NCBI GenBank assembly: GCA_963853835.1 | Contig: OY970824.1 | Location: 63,754,884-63,818,883, forward strand | Reading direction: 5' to 3' | DNA length: 64,000 bases | DNA from: Calendula officinalis | Taxonomy: Eukaryota > Streptophyta > Magnoliopsida > Asterales > Asteraceae | Shown here: piece after piece, positions 34,346 to 45,715 of the stretch | Layout of the letters: each line of letters begins with the position of its first letter | How positions within the stretch are numbered: position 1 is the first letter of the stretch | The notes under the pieces: model-generated | The model's database searches: none | Told to the model about the DNA's origin: nothing | What the model saw: the letters and a program-made list of their open reading frames with translations, nothing else | Program-made: the position numbers and the translations under genes

Positions 34346-34987
34346 TAGAGGTGCACATATGGGCTTTAGCCCGAGCCCGGGCCTAAAAAAAGCCTGAAAA
34401 AGCCCGAAAACGCCCGGCCCGAAAAAGCCCGGCCTGAAGCCCTTTTTAGCCCGAAATCCTAAACGGGTCTGACTTTAGTCACGAAAGCCCATTAAAACCC
34501 GGGCCCGGGCAGGACCGGGCTAAGCCCGAAGCCCGAAAAAGCCCGAAAAAAGCCTGAAAGCCCGAAAGCCTGAAAAAGCCCAAAAGCCCGGGCTTTTTAG
34601 CGTTATAAAGCCTGGGCTATTTCTAAATGACCGAAAAATCTAAAGTTTCTCTTGTCTTTTCTACCTTAATGATATAGCCATATAGATGATAGGGTAGGAA
34701 AATGCCCGAAAGTAATAGTTTGTTGATTTATTTAATTAGTTATAAAGAATATTTTGATTATTTATATATTTTTATAATTATATTATTATATAAAAGATAT
34801 AATAGAAAGAAAAAAAAAGCCCGAAAAAGCCCGGGCTAAGCCCGCTAAGCCCATTCAGGCCTAAACAGGCCTAGTTTTTTTCTTAAAGCCCGGGCTTTTT
34901 TAGGCCCGGGCTTTTTTACTCCAAAAAAGCCCGGTCTTTTTTAGGCCCGGGCTAAGCCCGGCCTGGCCCGGGCTTCGTGCACCTCTA
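34346..34987. mobile_element. hAT MITE with GCCCG-rich interior, 642 bp
   Basis: Ends TAGAGGTGCAC and GTGCACCTCTA. The 8-bp TSD is GGCTAGAC (34338-34345 and 34988-34995), so the codons for SLA are duplicated in the copia pol. The interior is made of AAAGCCCG/CGGGCTTT units arranged as two inverted arms around an AT-rich centre. Confidence 0.93.
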
Positions 34988-35805
34988 GGCTAGACTACGG
35001 TATAATGACGGATTCGCAAACTTGGGACTGGTAGTGGCGCTGAGCTTCGGGTGAGTGTCAACTGGAGTTGCCGACGGTTTACATGTAGACATACCAGCTC
35101 GAGCAATAACATCTGCAGCATAGTGTGATTGAGACAAGAACAAACCATGTGGGTGGGGTGTAACAGAGATGCCCAAAAAAGAGCTTAATGGACCCAAATC
35201 TTTCATAGCAAATTCCGAGCCCAAGATTGAAATGATGTTATTTAGTAATTGATCATCTGAGGCTGTAAGAATTATATCATCGACATATAAAAGTAGGTAG
35301 GCCATTTGATTTCCCTGTCTAAAAATAAACAACGAGTTATCTGATACACTATGAGTAAAACCAATATGAGAAACATAATCCGCAAATCTAGTGTACCAGG
35401 CCCGAGGGGCTTGTTTTAGACCATATAATGCCTTCTTGAGTAAGCAAACATAATCTGGATGGGCTGGATCACGAAACCCAATGGTTGATGCATGTACACG
35501 GTTTCATTCAATTTGCCATGAAGAAACGCATTTTTAACATCCAGCTGACGTATAGGCCATGCTTTGGAGACTGCCAGACTGAGAACTGTGCGGATTGTAG
35601 CAGGTTTGACAACGGGACTAAACGTTTCCCCGCAGTCGATGCCAACACGCTGAGTTTTTCCATCACCTACAAGACGGGCTTTATGCCTCTCAAAAAAACC
35701 ATCAGCACCTATTTTATGAGTTAAAATCCACATACAACGCATAACATTAACATTTTGTGGACGCGGTACCAAAACCCATGTCTCATTCTTAATAAGAGCT
35801 TGGTA
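34988..35805 (-). pseudogene. Reverse transcriptase region of the outer copia element
   Basis: RT blocks are visible in two frames. 35416-35772 holds HKARLVGDGKTQR, ETFSPVVKPATIRTVLSLAV and QLDVKNAFLHGKLNETVYM. 34988-35332 holds YLLLYVDDIILTASDDQLLN and FAMKDLGPLSSFLGI. A stop separates the first from the integrase linker near 35806, and a frameshift near 35450 breaks the join between the two parts. The YVDD box is intact. Confidence 0.88.
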
Positions 35806-36621
35806 CTAATCGTCCATGGCCATTTGCCAATTCGGGTCCCGAAGGGCGACGACGGGATTTTTAGGAATGGGTGATGGTGTTTGTTGAGTGTGGAGATTGA
35901 AAGGAGTTTTAGGTTTAAAAACACCATTCTGGCTACGTGTTACTGGCCTTGTCGAAATGGTGGAAGGAGCTTCGGCAGGCGCTGGTGGATCCGGCTGAGG
36001 TGAGCTGTTCGACATAGGCCCAGTTGATTGGGCTGGACTGTTTGAATTTGGGGCCAGCGGAGGTGGATTGTGTAAATTTTGGGCCGGATGAGGTTGTGGA
36101 CTATTTAAATTGTGGGCCGGCTGAGGTGTGTTTCGGACAGGCAGTGGAGGGGTAATGTGTTGGGTTGGATTTTGGTGGTGGATGTGATGGTTAAGATAAG
36201 CATTTTTTTCATTATCTAGAAAATTGTATTGTGGTGGTGGAGAAAAACATGCAAAAGGGAATTGAGTTTCATCAAATATTACATGACGACACACAATAAT
36301 TTTCTTGGAAAGCATGTCATAACATCTATACCCACGATGATTATCCGGAAAACCCAAAAACACACACGGTTTTGACCGAGATTGAAGTTTATGAAGTGTG
36401 GTCGATGGTAAAAGAGGATAACATAACACTCCAAAAACTCTTAAATGAGAAAAATCCGGTTTCTTTTGATATAGAATAGATAGAGGTGATTGAAAATGAA
36501 GAATTTTACTAGGTAAAATATTTTGAAGATATGTGGCCATGTTGAGAGCATATGGCCAAAAAATGGGTGGGACCGACGCATGAGATAAGAGAGTGCGAAT
36601 GACATTATTTAGAGATCGGAT
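35806..36621 (-). pseudogene. Integrase C-terminus and linker of the outer copia element
   Basis: The conserved integrase tail VIRTLLSHASVPPIFWPYAL is followed by the GKP-type region (LHKLQSRSKPCVFLGFPDNH, YRCYDMLSKKIIVCRHVIFD) and a Pro/His/Asn-rich linker before RT. The upstream part of integrase continues at 44444-44518 beyond the inserted element. Confidence 0.88.
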
Positions 36622-39511
36622 AAGTATGAAGAAACTGGTGAGAGGGTTGCCCACTATTACTTATTCAAAAGATAAGTTATGCTCAGCATGTGAAATGGGC
36701 AAGCAGAAGAAGAGTTCATTCAAGTCCAAAGTCAATCATTCCATCAATGAACCTCTTACTATGATACATATGGATCTTTTTGGCCCTATCAGCACACCAT
36801 CTTTGGCCAAAAAGATCTATACTCTAGTCTTAGTTGATGAATTCTCAAGATACACTTGGGTCATCTTCCTCAAGACTAAGTCAGATGCAACAACAGAAAT
36901 CATTGCCTTTATAAAAAGAGAGGAACTTCAAAAAGGCAACAAGGTCAAGCAACTTAGAAGTGACCATGGTACTGAGTTTAAGAACTCAGTATTAGCTGAT
37001 TTCTGTGAAGAAAAAGGAATCATTCAAAACTTCTCTGCAGCCTACACTCCACAACAAAATGGTGTTGTAGAAAGAAAGAACAGAACACTGATTGAAGCTG
37101 CAAGAACTTTATTATGCCATGCTGGACTGGCACTGAGTTTCTGGGCTGAAGCTGTAAACTGTGCAAACTTCACTCAGAATAGAGCTACTATAGTCCAAAG
37201 ACATCTGAAGACTCCATATGAATTATATAATGGCAAGATTCCTAATGTGGAATACTTCCACATCTTTGGGAGTAAATGCTTTGTACTCAGTACAAAACAA
37301 AATCTCAACAAATTTGCTCCCGAAGCAAATGAAGGTGTGTTCATGGGCTATTCTCCACACTCTAAAGCTTTCAGAGTGTATATCATCTCATCCAAGATGA
37401 TCGTAGAATCCATTCATGTCACATTCGATGAAGATCAGAATGAGCATTCTACCTCAGCAAGTGAAGACATAAGTGGCATAGATATTCTATGCAATCCAGA
37501 ACACTCCATTGTTGAACAGCCTAAATTTCATCCACACTTTATTCCTAATAAGTTTAATGAAACTGATCAAGTTCAAACTCAGTATCACTCAAATGAGACT
37601 AATACTGAGGTTCCCATAACAGAGGACCTCCATACTGAGTTTCCAACTAATGATCTGAATCATTCTATCTATGAAGAAGGTGAAACATCCAACACTTCAC
37701 AAGAATCCACATCAACTCTGCAAAATGAAGATGAACAGCAACCTGCACTGTCTAATACTGATCAGAATTCCACTCAGTATCAGACAGACAACACACCAAA
37801 TCAACAAGATATTGTTGATCCTATTTCAAATGCTCCCTTAGGAAACAATTTAAGGGAACACAGAGACCATCCACACTCAAACATTATTGGTCCTATTGAA
37901 GAAGGTGTCCAAACAAGAAGAAAATTAGAATTTCCAACCCAAGCAACTGCAAATTTTTGTTTCTTCTCAAGTTTCTTATCTACCATTGAACCAAAGAAAG
38001 CTGATGAAGCTTTATTAGATGAAGATTGGGTAGAGGCTATGCAAGAAGAGCTCACAGAGTTTGAGAGAAACAAAGTTTGGAACTTAGTGCCACCTCCTTC
38101 TGGCAAAACTATTATTGGTACTAAGTGGGTGTTCAGAAACAAGATGGACAAGGATGGTGTTGTCATCAGAAACAAAGCAAGGTTAGTTGCTCAAGGTTAC
38201 AGGCAAGAAGAAGGCATTGACTATGATGAAACTTTTGCACCAGTTGCAAGAATTGAAGCTATTAGGTTGTATCTTGCATATGCAGCCTTTAAGAATTTCA
38301 AAGTTTATCAGATGGATGTCAAAAGTGCTTTTCTAAATGGAAAACTACAAGAAGAAGTTTATGTTAAACAACCTCCAGGTTTTGTTGATCCCAAATTTCC
38401 TAATTATGTTTTCAAGCTTGATAAAGCTCTATATGGGCTCAAACAAGCTCCAAGAGCCTGGTATGACACCTTGTCTGAGTACCATATTGAAAATAAATTT
38501 ACAAGAGGTAAAATTGATAAAACATTATTTTCAAAAAGGAAAGGTTCTGACATCTTACTCATTCAGATATATGTAGATGATATTATCTTTGGTTCCACTG
38601 ACAAGTCAATGTGTGACTGGTTTGCTAAGATAATGTCAACTCAGTATCAGATGAGTATGATGGGAGAACTTACTTACTTTCTTGGTTTACAAGTTGAACA
38701 AAAGCCTGATGGCACTTTTATAAATCAAAGTAAGTATGTGCATGACATGTTAAAGAAATACAAATTTGAAAATTTATCTTCCATGCACACTCCTATGGGT
38801 ACTCAGGATAAGATAAGTAAGGATGAGACTGGTAAACCAGTATGTCAATCCACATACCGAGGTATGATTGGTTCCTTACTTTACTTAACTGCTAGTAGGC
38901 CTGATATCATGTTTGCCACATGTTTGTGTGCTCGGTATCAGGCTGATCCTAAAGAATCACACTTGAAAGCAGTTAAGCGCATCTTTAGATATCTTACAGG
39001 TACTCCTAACCTGGGTCTTTGGTATCCCAAAGACTCAAACTTTGACCTTGAAGGGTACACAGATGCAGATTTTGCAGGTTGTAGATTGGACAGAAAGAGC
39101 ACAAGTGGAGGATGTCAATTCCTAGGTGGAAGACTAGTTGGCTGGTCATCCAAGAAACAAAATTCGGTAGCAACTTCCACAGCAGAAGCAGAATATGTTG
39201 CTGCAGGAAGTTGTTGTGCTCAATTATTATGGATGCAGTATCAACTCTTAGACTATGGGTTCAACTTTCATAAGACTCCTATTCATTGTGATAACAAGAG
39301 TGCTATTGCTATCACAGAGAACCCAGTCTATCACTCCAAAACCAAGCACATTGATATCAGACACCACTTTATTCGAGATAATGTGGAAAAAGGTAAGGTT
39401 GAAGTAGATTATGTACCAACAGATGAACAATTGGCCGATGTGTTTACTAAACCTCTTCCTGAGGAAAGGTTTATGTATTTACTAGGGAAATTAGGCATGT
39501 TGAATCCTTAA
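36622..39511 (+). CDS. Copia pol (integrase, RT, RNase H), 5'-truncated but open
   Basis: About 960 codons stay open. The zinc-finger end CSACEMGKQKKSSFKSK leads into the integrase core with MDLFGPI, RSDHGTEFKN and the AAYTPQQNGVVERKNR box. The linker is acidic and Gln/Asn/Thr-rich. RT follows: NKARLVAQGYRQEEGIDYDE, QMDVKSAFLNGKLQEEVYV, LYGLKQAPRAWY, IYVDDIIFGSTD. RNase H includes GYTDADFAGCRLDRKSTSG, STAEAEYVAA, HCDNKSAI and DVFTKPLPEERF. Catalytic residues look intact. The gene lacks its gag-protease portion because of the boundary at 36622. The first AUG in the open frame lies in outer-element sequence, so the true start is gone. Confidence 0.93.
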
Positions 39512-39845
39512 TCTTTCTTAAATTTTCTTTAAAACTGAGCGCTCAGTATCACTCCTGTTGATACTGACCACTCAGTATCACTAGTCTGTTATCATCAAAA
39601 TTTAAATTTTTTATTTTTTTTTATTAATTTCAAGAGTAAATTAATTGTTTTTATATTTTAAAAATTTTTTTAAAATTAATTTTTTTTAACTCAGTATTGG
39701 GGTATTACGGCGCTCAAACCGAGCTTAATCCTTATACTGCCCAAACGGTAACCTTTCTTAATAAGAAAGTTACCGTTGGCAGAGGATAAGGCAGTCAAAT
39801 CAGCCGTTTTTACTTCCCAATACCTTAATTATCTTTCAAATCTCC

Positions 39846-39853
39846 TATAAATA
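39846..39853 (+). promoter_or_regulatory. TATA box of the extra copia gene
   Basis: TATAAATA, 121 bp before the ATG at 39974. It is followed by a pyrimidine-rich leader (tttctttctttcattttcaattctctctg trimmed to key pattern CT-rich) that looks like a plant core promoter downstream of pol. Confidence 0.6.
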
Positions 39854-39973
39854 ACCGTTTATTTTTTACTTCAAATTTTTAACTGTTATTTCTTTCTTTC
39901 ATTTTCAATTCTCTCTGCGATTAACGATTTCACTTTCTATTAGTAAGCAAACTTTTTCAAATCCAAATCACAG

Positions 39974-42900
39974 ATGGCGAATTACACTTTTGTTGCTCCA
40001 GAAGTTGAATCGGAAATCAAATTCCGAAACGATGAACTGCCCAGGTTTGCAAGGAACAACATCACAGCAAACTTCAATATTCCTCAAGCCTGGGCATGCC
40101 AAGAGTTCACAAACATTGTGACTTTTCTGAAGAATTGCCCAATTGCTCGTGCACTGACCTTGTCTCCTCGAGCAATTTACCCAGAAATGCTATGCGAGTT
40201 TTGGTACTCTGCTACACTCGATTCTCCAGATATGATTGCTGGGTGGGTAATTAGAGATCAAAGAAGGGCATTTGTTTCTACTGCCATCATTCGTGAAGCA
40301 CTGAGACTTCCCGCACAAGCTCAGTATGACCCATTTGTTGATAGATCAGAGGCACGCTCAGTACTGCCATTTTTGGGTCGAAGAGGAACAACGGGCACAA
40401 TCAAAAGAAATGAATTTGGTCCTATGTGGGGTATTCTCATTACAACACAAATTCGGTGTATGACCCACAAGACGGGAGCTTTGGACCAAATAAACGAATT
40501 TGGGATGCAAATAGTACATGCTCTGTACTATGGAAGAAATATTGATTATGCTCGGCTAATTTTCAATGAATTAGCTACTTTGGTTCGGGCTAACACACGG
40601 GAATGCAATGTCCCTTTCTGCAGATTTCTATCACTCATCTTTCAACATTCAATGCCCACACATACTTATGATGAATTTCACAGTCCAAGGGTTGATCTTC
40701 CTCCACTCAGTGAGAAGATTTTCTTTTACAGGCCAAGAGAAGGAGAGCCTCTTCTAAGTCCTCCTATGTGGGCCATTGTTCAAGAACACATCGATGATGC
40801 AGAAGACATGTCTGATACTGAGTCAGACAATGATGATGATGATGATAATAATGATAATAGTGGTAATGGAGCACAGGCCGGTCCAGATATTGAGATGCAG
40901 GATGTTCCACAAGTTCAAGAACCAACTCAACAACATATCTCTCCACCTGCACAGGATCCTGATGCTCCTCATATTGAAACAGTCTTTGATACTGAGTCCT
41001 CCGAAGACACACCACTAGTCCTTCAAAGAAGAAGAAGGAATCTTTCTCCTATCATTATGGGAAACTTATCATCTGAGGAGGTGCAGCCTGCAAATGTTCC
41101 ATCATTAACTGCATCTCTTCAAGCCCAAAGCCTAGTTGCAGCCACCGCTGACCTTCCAGGTCCAGAACTAGCTCCAACTGCTCAACCAATTGAGGAACCT
41201 CATGTTCCTCTTGATGTGGAGATTCAATATGCACAAACTACACTGGAAGGTGCTCAGCATGACAGAGAGGTCGGTATTGAAGATGTTGGTGCTGCACATC
41301 AACAAACACATGATCCTGCACTGACCTCTGCAGATGCTAGAAGGGAATCTGACAGAGTCTCAGGTATGAATTTCTAATAAGCCCTTAAACTTATATATAT
41401 ATATTTCATTCCCAAATAGAGACTAAGTATTGGCCAGTACCAACTCAATACTGACCAAAGTCTCAAACGATCTTTCAAATATATCTTCTTTTATGGCCAA
41501 CATAGCTAGCCCACTGCTGCTATGCAAAATTCATATACTGAGCACACAAAATTGATCATTGTCAGTCTACAGTTGTCTCAACATTTAAAGAGACAATGGT
41601 GGTTGATGTCATACTGACACCCACTGGTGCTGCTTGAATAATGTCCAACTTATTTTTGAGTTGGGTAGCATCACTCAAGAAATGATCACAAACCCTTAAG
41701 CCACAACATCCAAAAACTTTCCATGGGGTTTAGCCACATTTCTGTTATCACTCTAATACCGAGTGATAAACATTGAAAATAACTAGAAGCACATCCCAGG
41801 CTTCGAATTCCCAAACCCAAACCTTTTAGTAAATGTGACTTATCCTATACTGAGCTACTTAAATTTTCACACTTACTTTTACTAAAATCTTCTTACACAT
41901 GCTATGCACAAGTCCACAATATTTCATCATAAACCAGATGAAATACAGACTTCACAAACTCTGTTTATATGATCATAGAATTAAACAACACCACAATTCT
42001 ATTTGATAAACCTTTCTTTCTAACCAGTTTTATATTTTTGTTTCTTTAGCACCATCAGTGCAGGGCATTCAGGCATCTCAGGCTGCATCAGACCAAGTGA
42101 CTCTACAAGCAATCATGCAGCACATTCTGGCCATCCAACAAACTCAAAATATAATACTAGCCAGAATGGACAAGATGAGTGGTGATATTGACTCAATAAA
42201 ACAGTCAGTCTCACTACTTCAACAACCACAGCAGCCTCCACAAACTCCACCATGTTCGCATGGTGACCACAATGAAGAAGGAGAAGGAGAAGGAGGTGCT
42301 GGTGATACTGATGCTGCAACTGAGCCCATGCCCTCCCCTACTCTTGAACAACCAGAAGGGGACATGGGTGGTGATACTGATCCTCTTCCCTCCTCGTCCA
42401 ATGATAACAAAAAGGGGGAGAAGAGACAAAGAGATACTGAGGTTGATCAAACTGAGCCATCTGCTCAGGGGGAGAAAAGAAGAAGAATGAATGAAGATCA
42501 ACCTCCACAAAAACAACATCAGCAAAGCCCTCATACTGAGCCATTTCGCATTCAGTATGAGAGAAGAAGACAAAGAACTAGGTCAGCATTACAAGTTCAA
42601 GAACCACTTGAGCCATCTGCTCAGGGGGAGACTCACACTGACCAACCACAGCCACCTGTTCTAGAAGAAAATAACTTACAAATTGTGGTATATAGGCCTT
42701 TCATCTGGCCTATTGCTGATGATGAAGATGAAGAACCAGGTTTAGTGAACTATGCACTGAATCTGGTAGAACAAGAAAATTATTCATCATCATCCTCGGA
42801 TGATGAAGAACCAGAAAATCTGGTGATTAGAAGAAGGAGTTCCTTGTCAAGAAGACCCATCAATGCAGTTCTAACTTCTTCTGAATCAAGTGAGGAACCT

Positions 42901-43854
42901 GCTCCTTTGGTAACAAGACAAAGAAGACCTGTTCATACATTGGACAGTGATACTGAGCAGGCTCCAAGACTGACTTCTCAACAACTCTGGGCAGAACAAG
43001 AAAGATTTTTATATGAGCAAGAGTTGGGAATCAAAGCTGAACCAGAATCTGACCCAGATACTGATACTCCTGGTTCTTCACATAGAATCTCAAGAAAGGG
43101 TCCAGACCATATTTAACATTATTGGAATATGGTTGCTGCTAGGACTCAGTATAAGGAAGAAAGGAAGGAGTTCCTGAGGACCAAAACATTTCCAAATGTA
43201 AGGGGGATACATTGGTTAAATCTGGATGTCAATAAAGTAAAAGTGAAGCTCAAAGAAGGAAGAATCACTATCACTTGTACTGGCTTAACCAGTCCCCCCA
43301 TGAAGATATTTATTCATGATATTCAAAGAATTGGTCTTCAAGACTGGGTGAAGATCACAAGACTTATCAAAGAGCTTCCAAAGAAATCAACTTATGATCA
43401 AATAGTCTTGGATGAGATCTGTGCAGTAGCTGCAGTATGTTATGAGAAGGACTTACTTCATGAAATAGAGTACAGAACACTCAGTGTGATGACTGAGGCT
43501 TACTCAAACAACAGACCAGAATGCCTTCATACATACAAGTATCTTAGAAAGTACCCTCTTCCTCCTAACCTTGTCTTTCAGAATCAAAAGAGTGTCATAT
43601 ATCCAACTTCTGGATATATGTATACTGACTCAGAGGATAGAGAGTGCTTCATTTCTGAAGAAGATCTACCAAGAGCTCAAATCAGTCACCTTGTTGGACT
43701 GAAATGGATGATCACCAAGAAAGAAGACTCTTGGTTCAGAAAGAAGATTGTTGCAGTTCTGAATAGTAGAAGGGATGAACTCAAAAGCAGAGAAGAGTTT
43801 GTCCACATTAAACAAGAAGTCGTCTATGAGAATGAAGCCATCAACAGCAAATGA
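39974..43854 (+). pseudogene. Extra spliced gene of the inner copia element (post-pol ORF), with one in-frame stop
   Basis: Exon 1, 39974-41363, opens MANYTFVAPEVE. It contains a conserved-looking block (FLKNCPIARALTLSPRAIYP, CEFWYSAT, REALRLPAQAQYD) and an acidic Asp/Asn run. It ends at a GTATGA donor, and exon 2 starts at 42050 after TTTCTTTAG. The phases match (1/1), so the 686-bp intron keeps the frame. Exon 2 starts with a coiled-coil-like segment (LARMDKMSGDIDSIKQSV) and a Gln/Pro/Glu-rich stretch. The frame then meets a single TAA at 43114-43116, and reopens in the same frame to 43854 with a basic, folded-looking domain (KVKVKLKEGRITITCTGLTS, ECLHTYKYLRKYPLPPN). SIRE-type elements carry env-like or unknown ORFs in this position. 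No signal peptide or membrane span is visible, so env identity is not supported. Function unknown. Confidence 0.7.
41364..42049 (+). other. Intron in the extra copia gene
   Basis: GTATGA...TTCTTTAG, 686 bp, AT-rich, with several CTCAGTATC/GATACTGAG copies. It keeps phase between the two long open exons. Confidence 0.7.
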
Positions 43855-43925
43855 AGAAGAATATATTGCTACCTATGCTGTTGTATTTTTTGTTTATCTC
43901 TTTGTAATTGTTTTGTTATCATTAG

Positions 43926-43937
43926 ATAGGGGGAGAT
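43926..43937 (+). other. Polypurine tract of the inner copia element
   Basis: ATAGGGGGAGAT lies immediately before the TGTTAAGG start of the 3' LTR. Confidence 0.85.
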
Positions 43938-44443
43938 TGTTAAGGCAAAAAGCCTTGCCCCTTTGGATCTTAAGATAACAAAACAACCTAGACTAGCTTT
44001 GATTAATATGTAGAATAATATAGCTAAGTTTAGGTCTGATACTGAGTGATCAGTATTGGAACTCAGTATCAGTACTCAGTATCAGATAGTGATACTGAGT
44101 ACAAGGACTGAGTAGAAGGACTGAGTGATACTCAGTATAGTAACGGACTAAGATCAAATCCCTTGATCTTAGTCATTTTCCTTACTTAGTCCTTCGGTTA
44201 CTCCTTTGCTCATCATGTAAGATCTCTATAACATTATAAATAGAGATCGTCTTGCAAAGGAGTACTCACGAATTCACTTTACACTTTCATATCTTTGTAA
44301 CTGATCAGTGGTCTTGTTATTCCGCAACAAGCCACACTTAGTGGATTTATACATTGACTATATTCTTGTGTTATCACTCTAATATCTCTCTAAGTATAAT
44401 ATTCTATCAATTAACATTAAAACAGGGTTGTTGTGACCTAACA
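43938..44443 (+). repeat. 3' LTR of the inner copia element (506 bp)
   Basis: Starts TGTTAAGGCAAAAAGCC and ends GTGACCTAACA. A dense cluster of CTCAGTATC/GATACTGAG motifs lies at 44037-44140. A TATA-like run ATTATAAATAGAG near 44234 follows, as expected of a U3 promoter. Confidence 0.9.
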
Positions 44444-44518
44444 GCCTTACCATTTTGAGATGACGTATAGGGGCATGAAAAACGAAGGCCGACACCATGT
44501 TTGTAGTCTACTTTTGAT
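44444..44518 (-). pseudogene. Integrase core fragment of the outer copia element
   Basis: The minus strand reads VDYKHGVGLRFSCPYTSSQN followed by GKA, the copia integrase box just before the catalytic Glu region. It stops at the inner element insertion and resumes at 36621 with IRSLNN. Confidence 0.85.
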
Positions 44519-44689
44519 TTGTTATCGTGCATATAAAAATTTTACACTGTAACCTGAAGGCATTACCGTTTGTTTGACTAATTTTTGGTAAAACTGAATT
44601 TTCCCACATTTAAAGTATAATCTTATGTATAATAGTAAAAATATTAAAAAATTGAAAACAAATATCTCAAAAGGGACTTTTCTAACACG

Positions 44690-44833
44690 AGCCTCGGCCC
44701 AAGTAGAGTATTGAGCATTTGTTGTATCGAGTTGAATGGGTATGTGGTTTCGGATATTGGATACCCCAAGAGCAGGATGAAATCGTGTGTTATTGTTGGT
44801 GGTAACAACGGTGTTGGGGTTGGGGTCTGCCAT
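44690..44833 (-). pseudogene. Gag N-terminus of the outer copia element
   Basis: Starts MADPNPNTVVTTNNNTRFHP at 44833 and reads through the conserved IPIQLDTTNAQYSTWAE gag block. After that the frame leaves gag into non-coding sequence. The remainder of gag and protease is deleted. Confidence 0.8.
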
Positions 44834-44976
44834 GGAATCAAAGGGAAGAAAATAGGAGAACAAATATGATATTTGGGTGAAGAAATCGTAAAGAGGATTT
44901 CTAACAGTGAAGAGGAGCGGAAGGAGAGAGCAGAAATCTTTGAGAGAAGAAGAATTATGCTCTTGCTCTGATACCA

Positions 44977-45144
44977 TAATAGAGGATAATCTCTTGCCCT
45001 TTTCCATTACAACTAATGACTATAAATATACATAAATTCCCTTAACACTAGCCTACGATTATGGTAGCATTTAGTGTCTACCTTATTTACATGATTTCCT
45101 AAATATATTATATTAATTACACATAATGACAATATATTCTAACA
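44977..45144 (-). repeat. 5' LTR of the outer copia element
   Basis: Differs from 33507-33674 at one visible base (aaattccc/aaaatccc). The PBS TGGTATCAGAGC (minus strand) adjoins it at 44966-44977. Confidence 0.93.
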
Positions 45145-45252
45145 ATGAGAAATGATATTAATATCTACCATTTGTGTCTACTTATGTGTTTATCAATTTA
45201 ATCATGAGAAGTGTCAAAATCAAGAGATGATATGAGAAAAAGGAATTAGTGC

Positions 45253-45295
<43 letters not shown>

Positions 45296-45359
45296 AATTT
45301 AAAAATAGATAAACACATGATAAGTAGTCGCAAATACTAAGTACCAATACCATTTCTCA
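45145..45359. mobile_element. MITE-like repeat, ATGAGAAATGATATT family, with TA microsatellite
   Basis: The ends ATGAGAAATGATATT and ATACCATTTCTCAT are inverted. A (TA)n run at 45257-45293 sits inside. The outer copia element inserted at its first five bases (ATGAG). Confidence 0.7.
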
Positions 45360-45715
45360 TATAACATTATTATTTCCCTTAGTTAAATTAGGGCATACGA
45401 ATTTAATAATAAGCTTTTAATATAGTATAAAATTAAATACAGTACGTATAAAGCTTCTATCTTAACTGATGCATGAAGTAAAGCTATGTTGTATCAAGCA
45501 TATAAGTAGGGGTGGCAATTTCTGACCCGACACGAAACCCGACCTGAAACCGACACGAAAATAAACAGGTTTGGGTTGGGATAAAAAATATTTGGGTCAG
45601 TCTTGGGTCGACTCAGCTGACCCGTTTATTAAACGAGTTAGGTTCGGGTCAATGATAATTTAAATGGGTCACCCATCAACCCGTTTAATTATTAAAATGA
45701 ATTAAAAAACATATG

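Larger units (their letters stand above)
36622..44443 (+). mobile_element. 5'-truncated SIRE-like Ty1/copia element (inner element)
   Basis: Plus-strand copia sequence inserted in the integrase of the outer element. It starts abruptly within GAG-pre-integrase/integrase sequence (MKKLVRGLP) and continues through pol. An extra spliced gene with its own TATA box follows, then a polypurine tract (GATAGGGGGAGA) and a complete 3' LTR. The 5' LTR, gag and protease are missing. An extra gene after pol is a hallmark of the SIRE/Maximus lineage. About 10-15 bp of outer integrase also appear lost at the left junction, so a deletion across the left boundary explains the missing 5' part better than a truncated insertion. 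Confidence 0.88.
33507..45144 (-). mobile_element. Ty1/copia element with 168-bp LTRs (outer element)
   Basis: LTRs 33507-33674 and 44977-45144 are direct repeats with one visible mismatch. The TSD is ATGAG (33502-33506 and 45145-45149). The polypurine tract GCGGGGGAG adjoins the left LTR, and the minus-strand primer-binding site TGGTATCAGAGC lies at 44966-44977. The element starts TGTTAGAATA and ends CTATTA, so the usual CA end is TA here. Internal order on the minus strand is gag start, integrase, RT, RNase H, but most of gag, protease and the first part of integrase are deleted. It contains a hAT MITE and a truncated second copia element. Confidence 0.93.
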
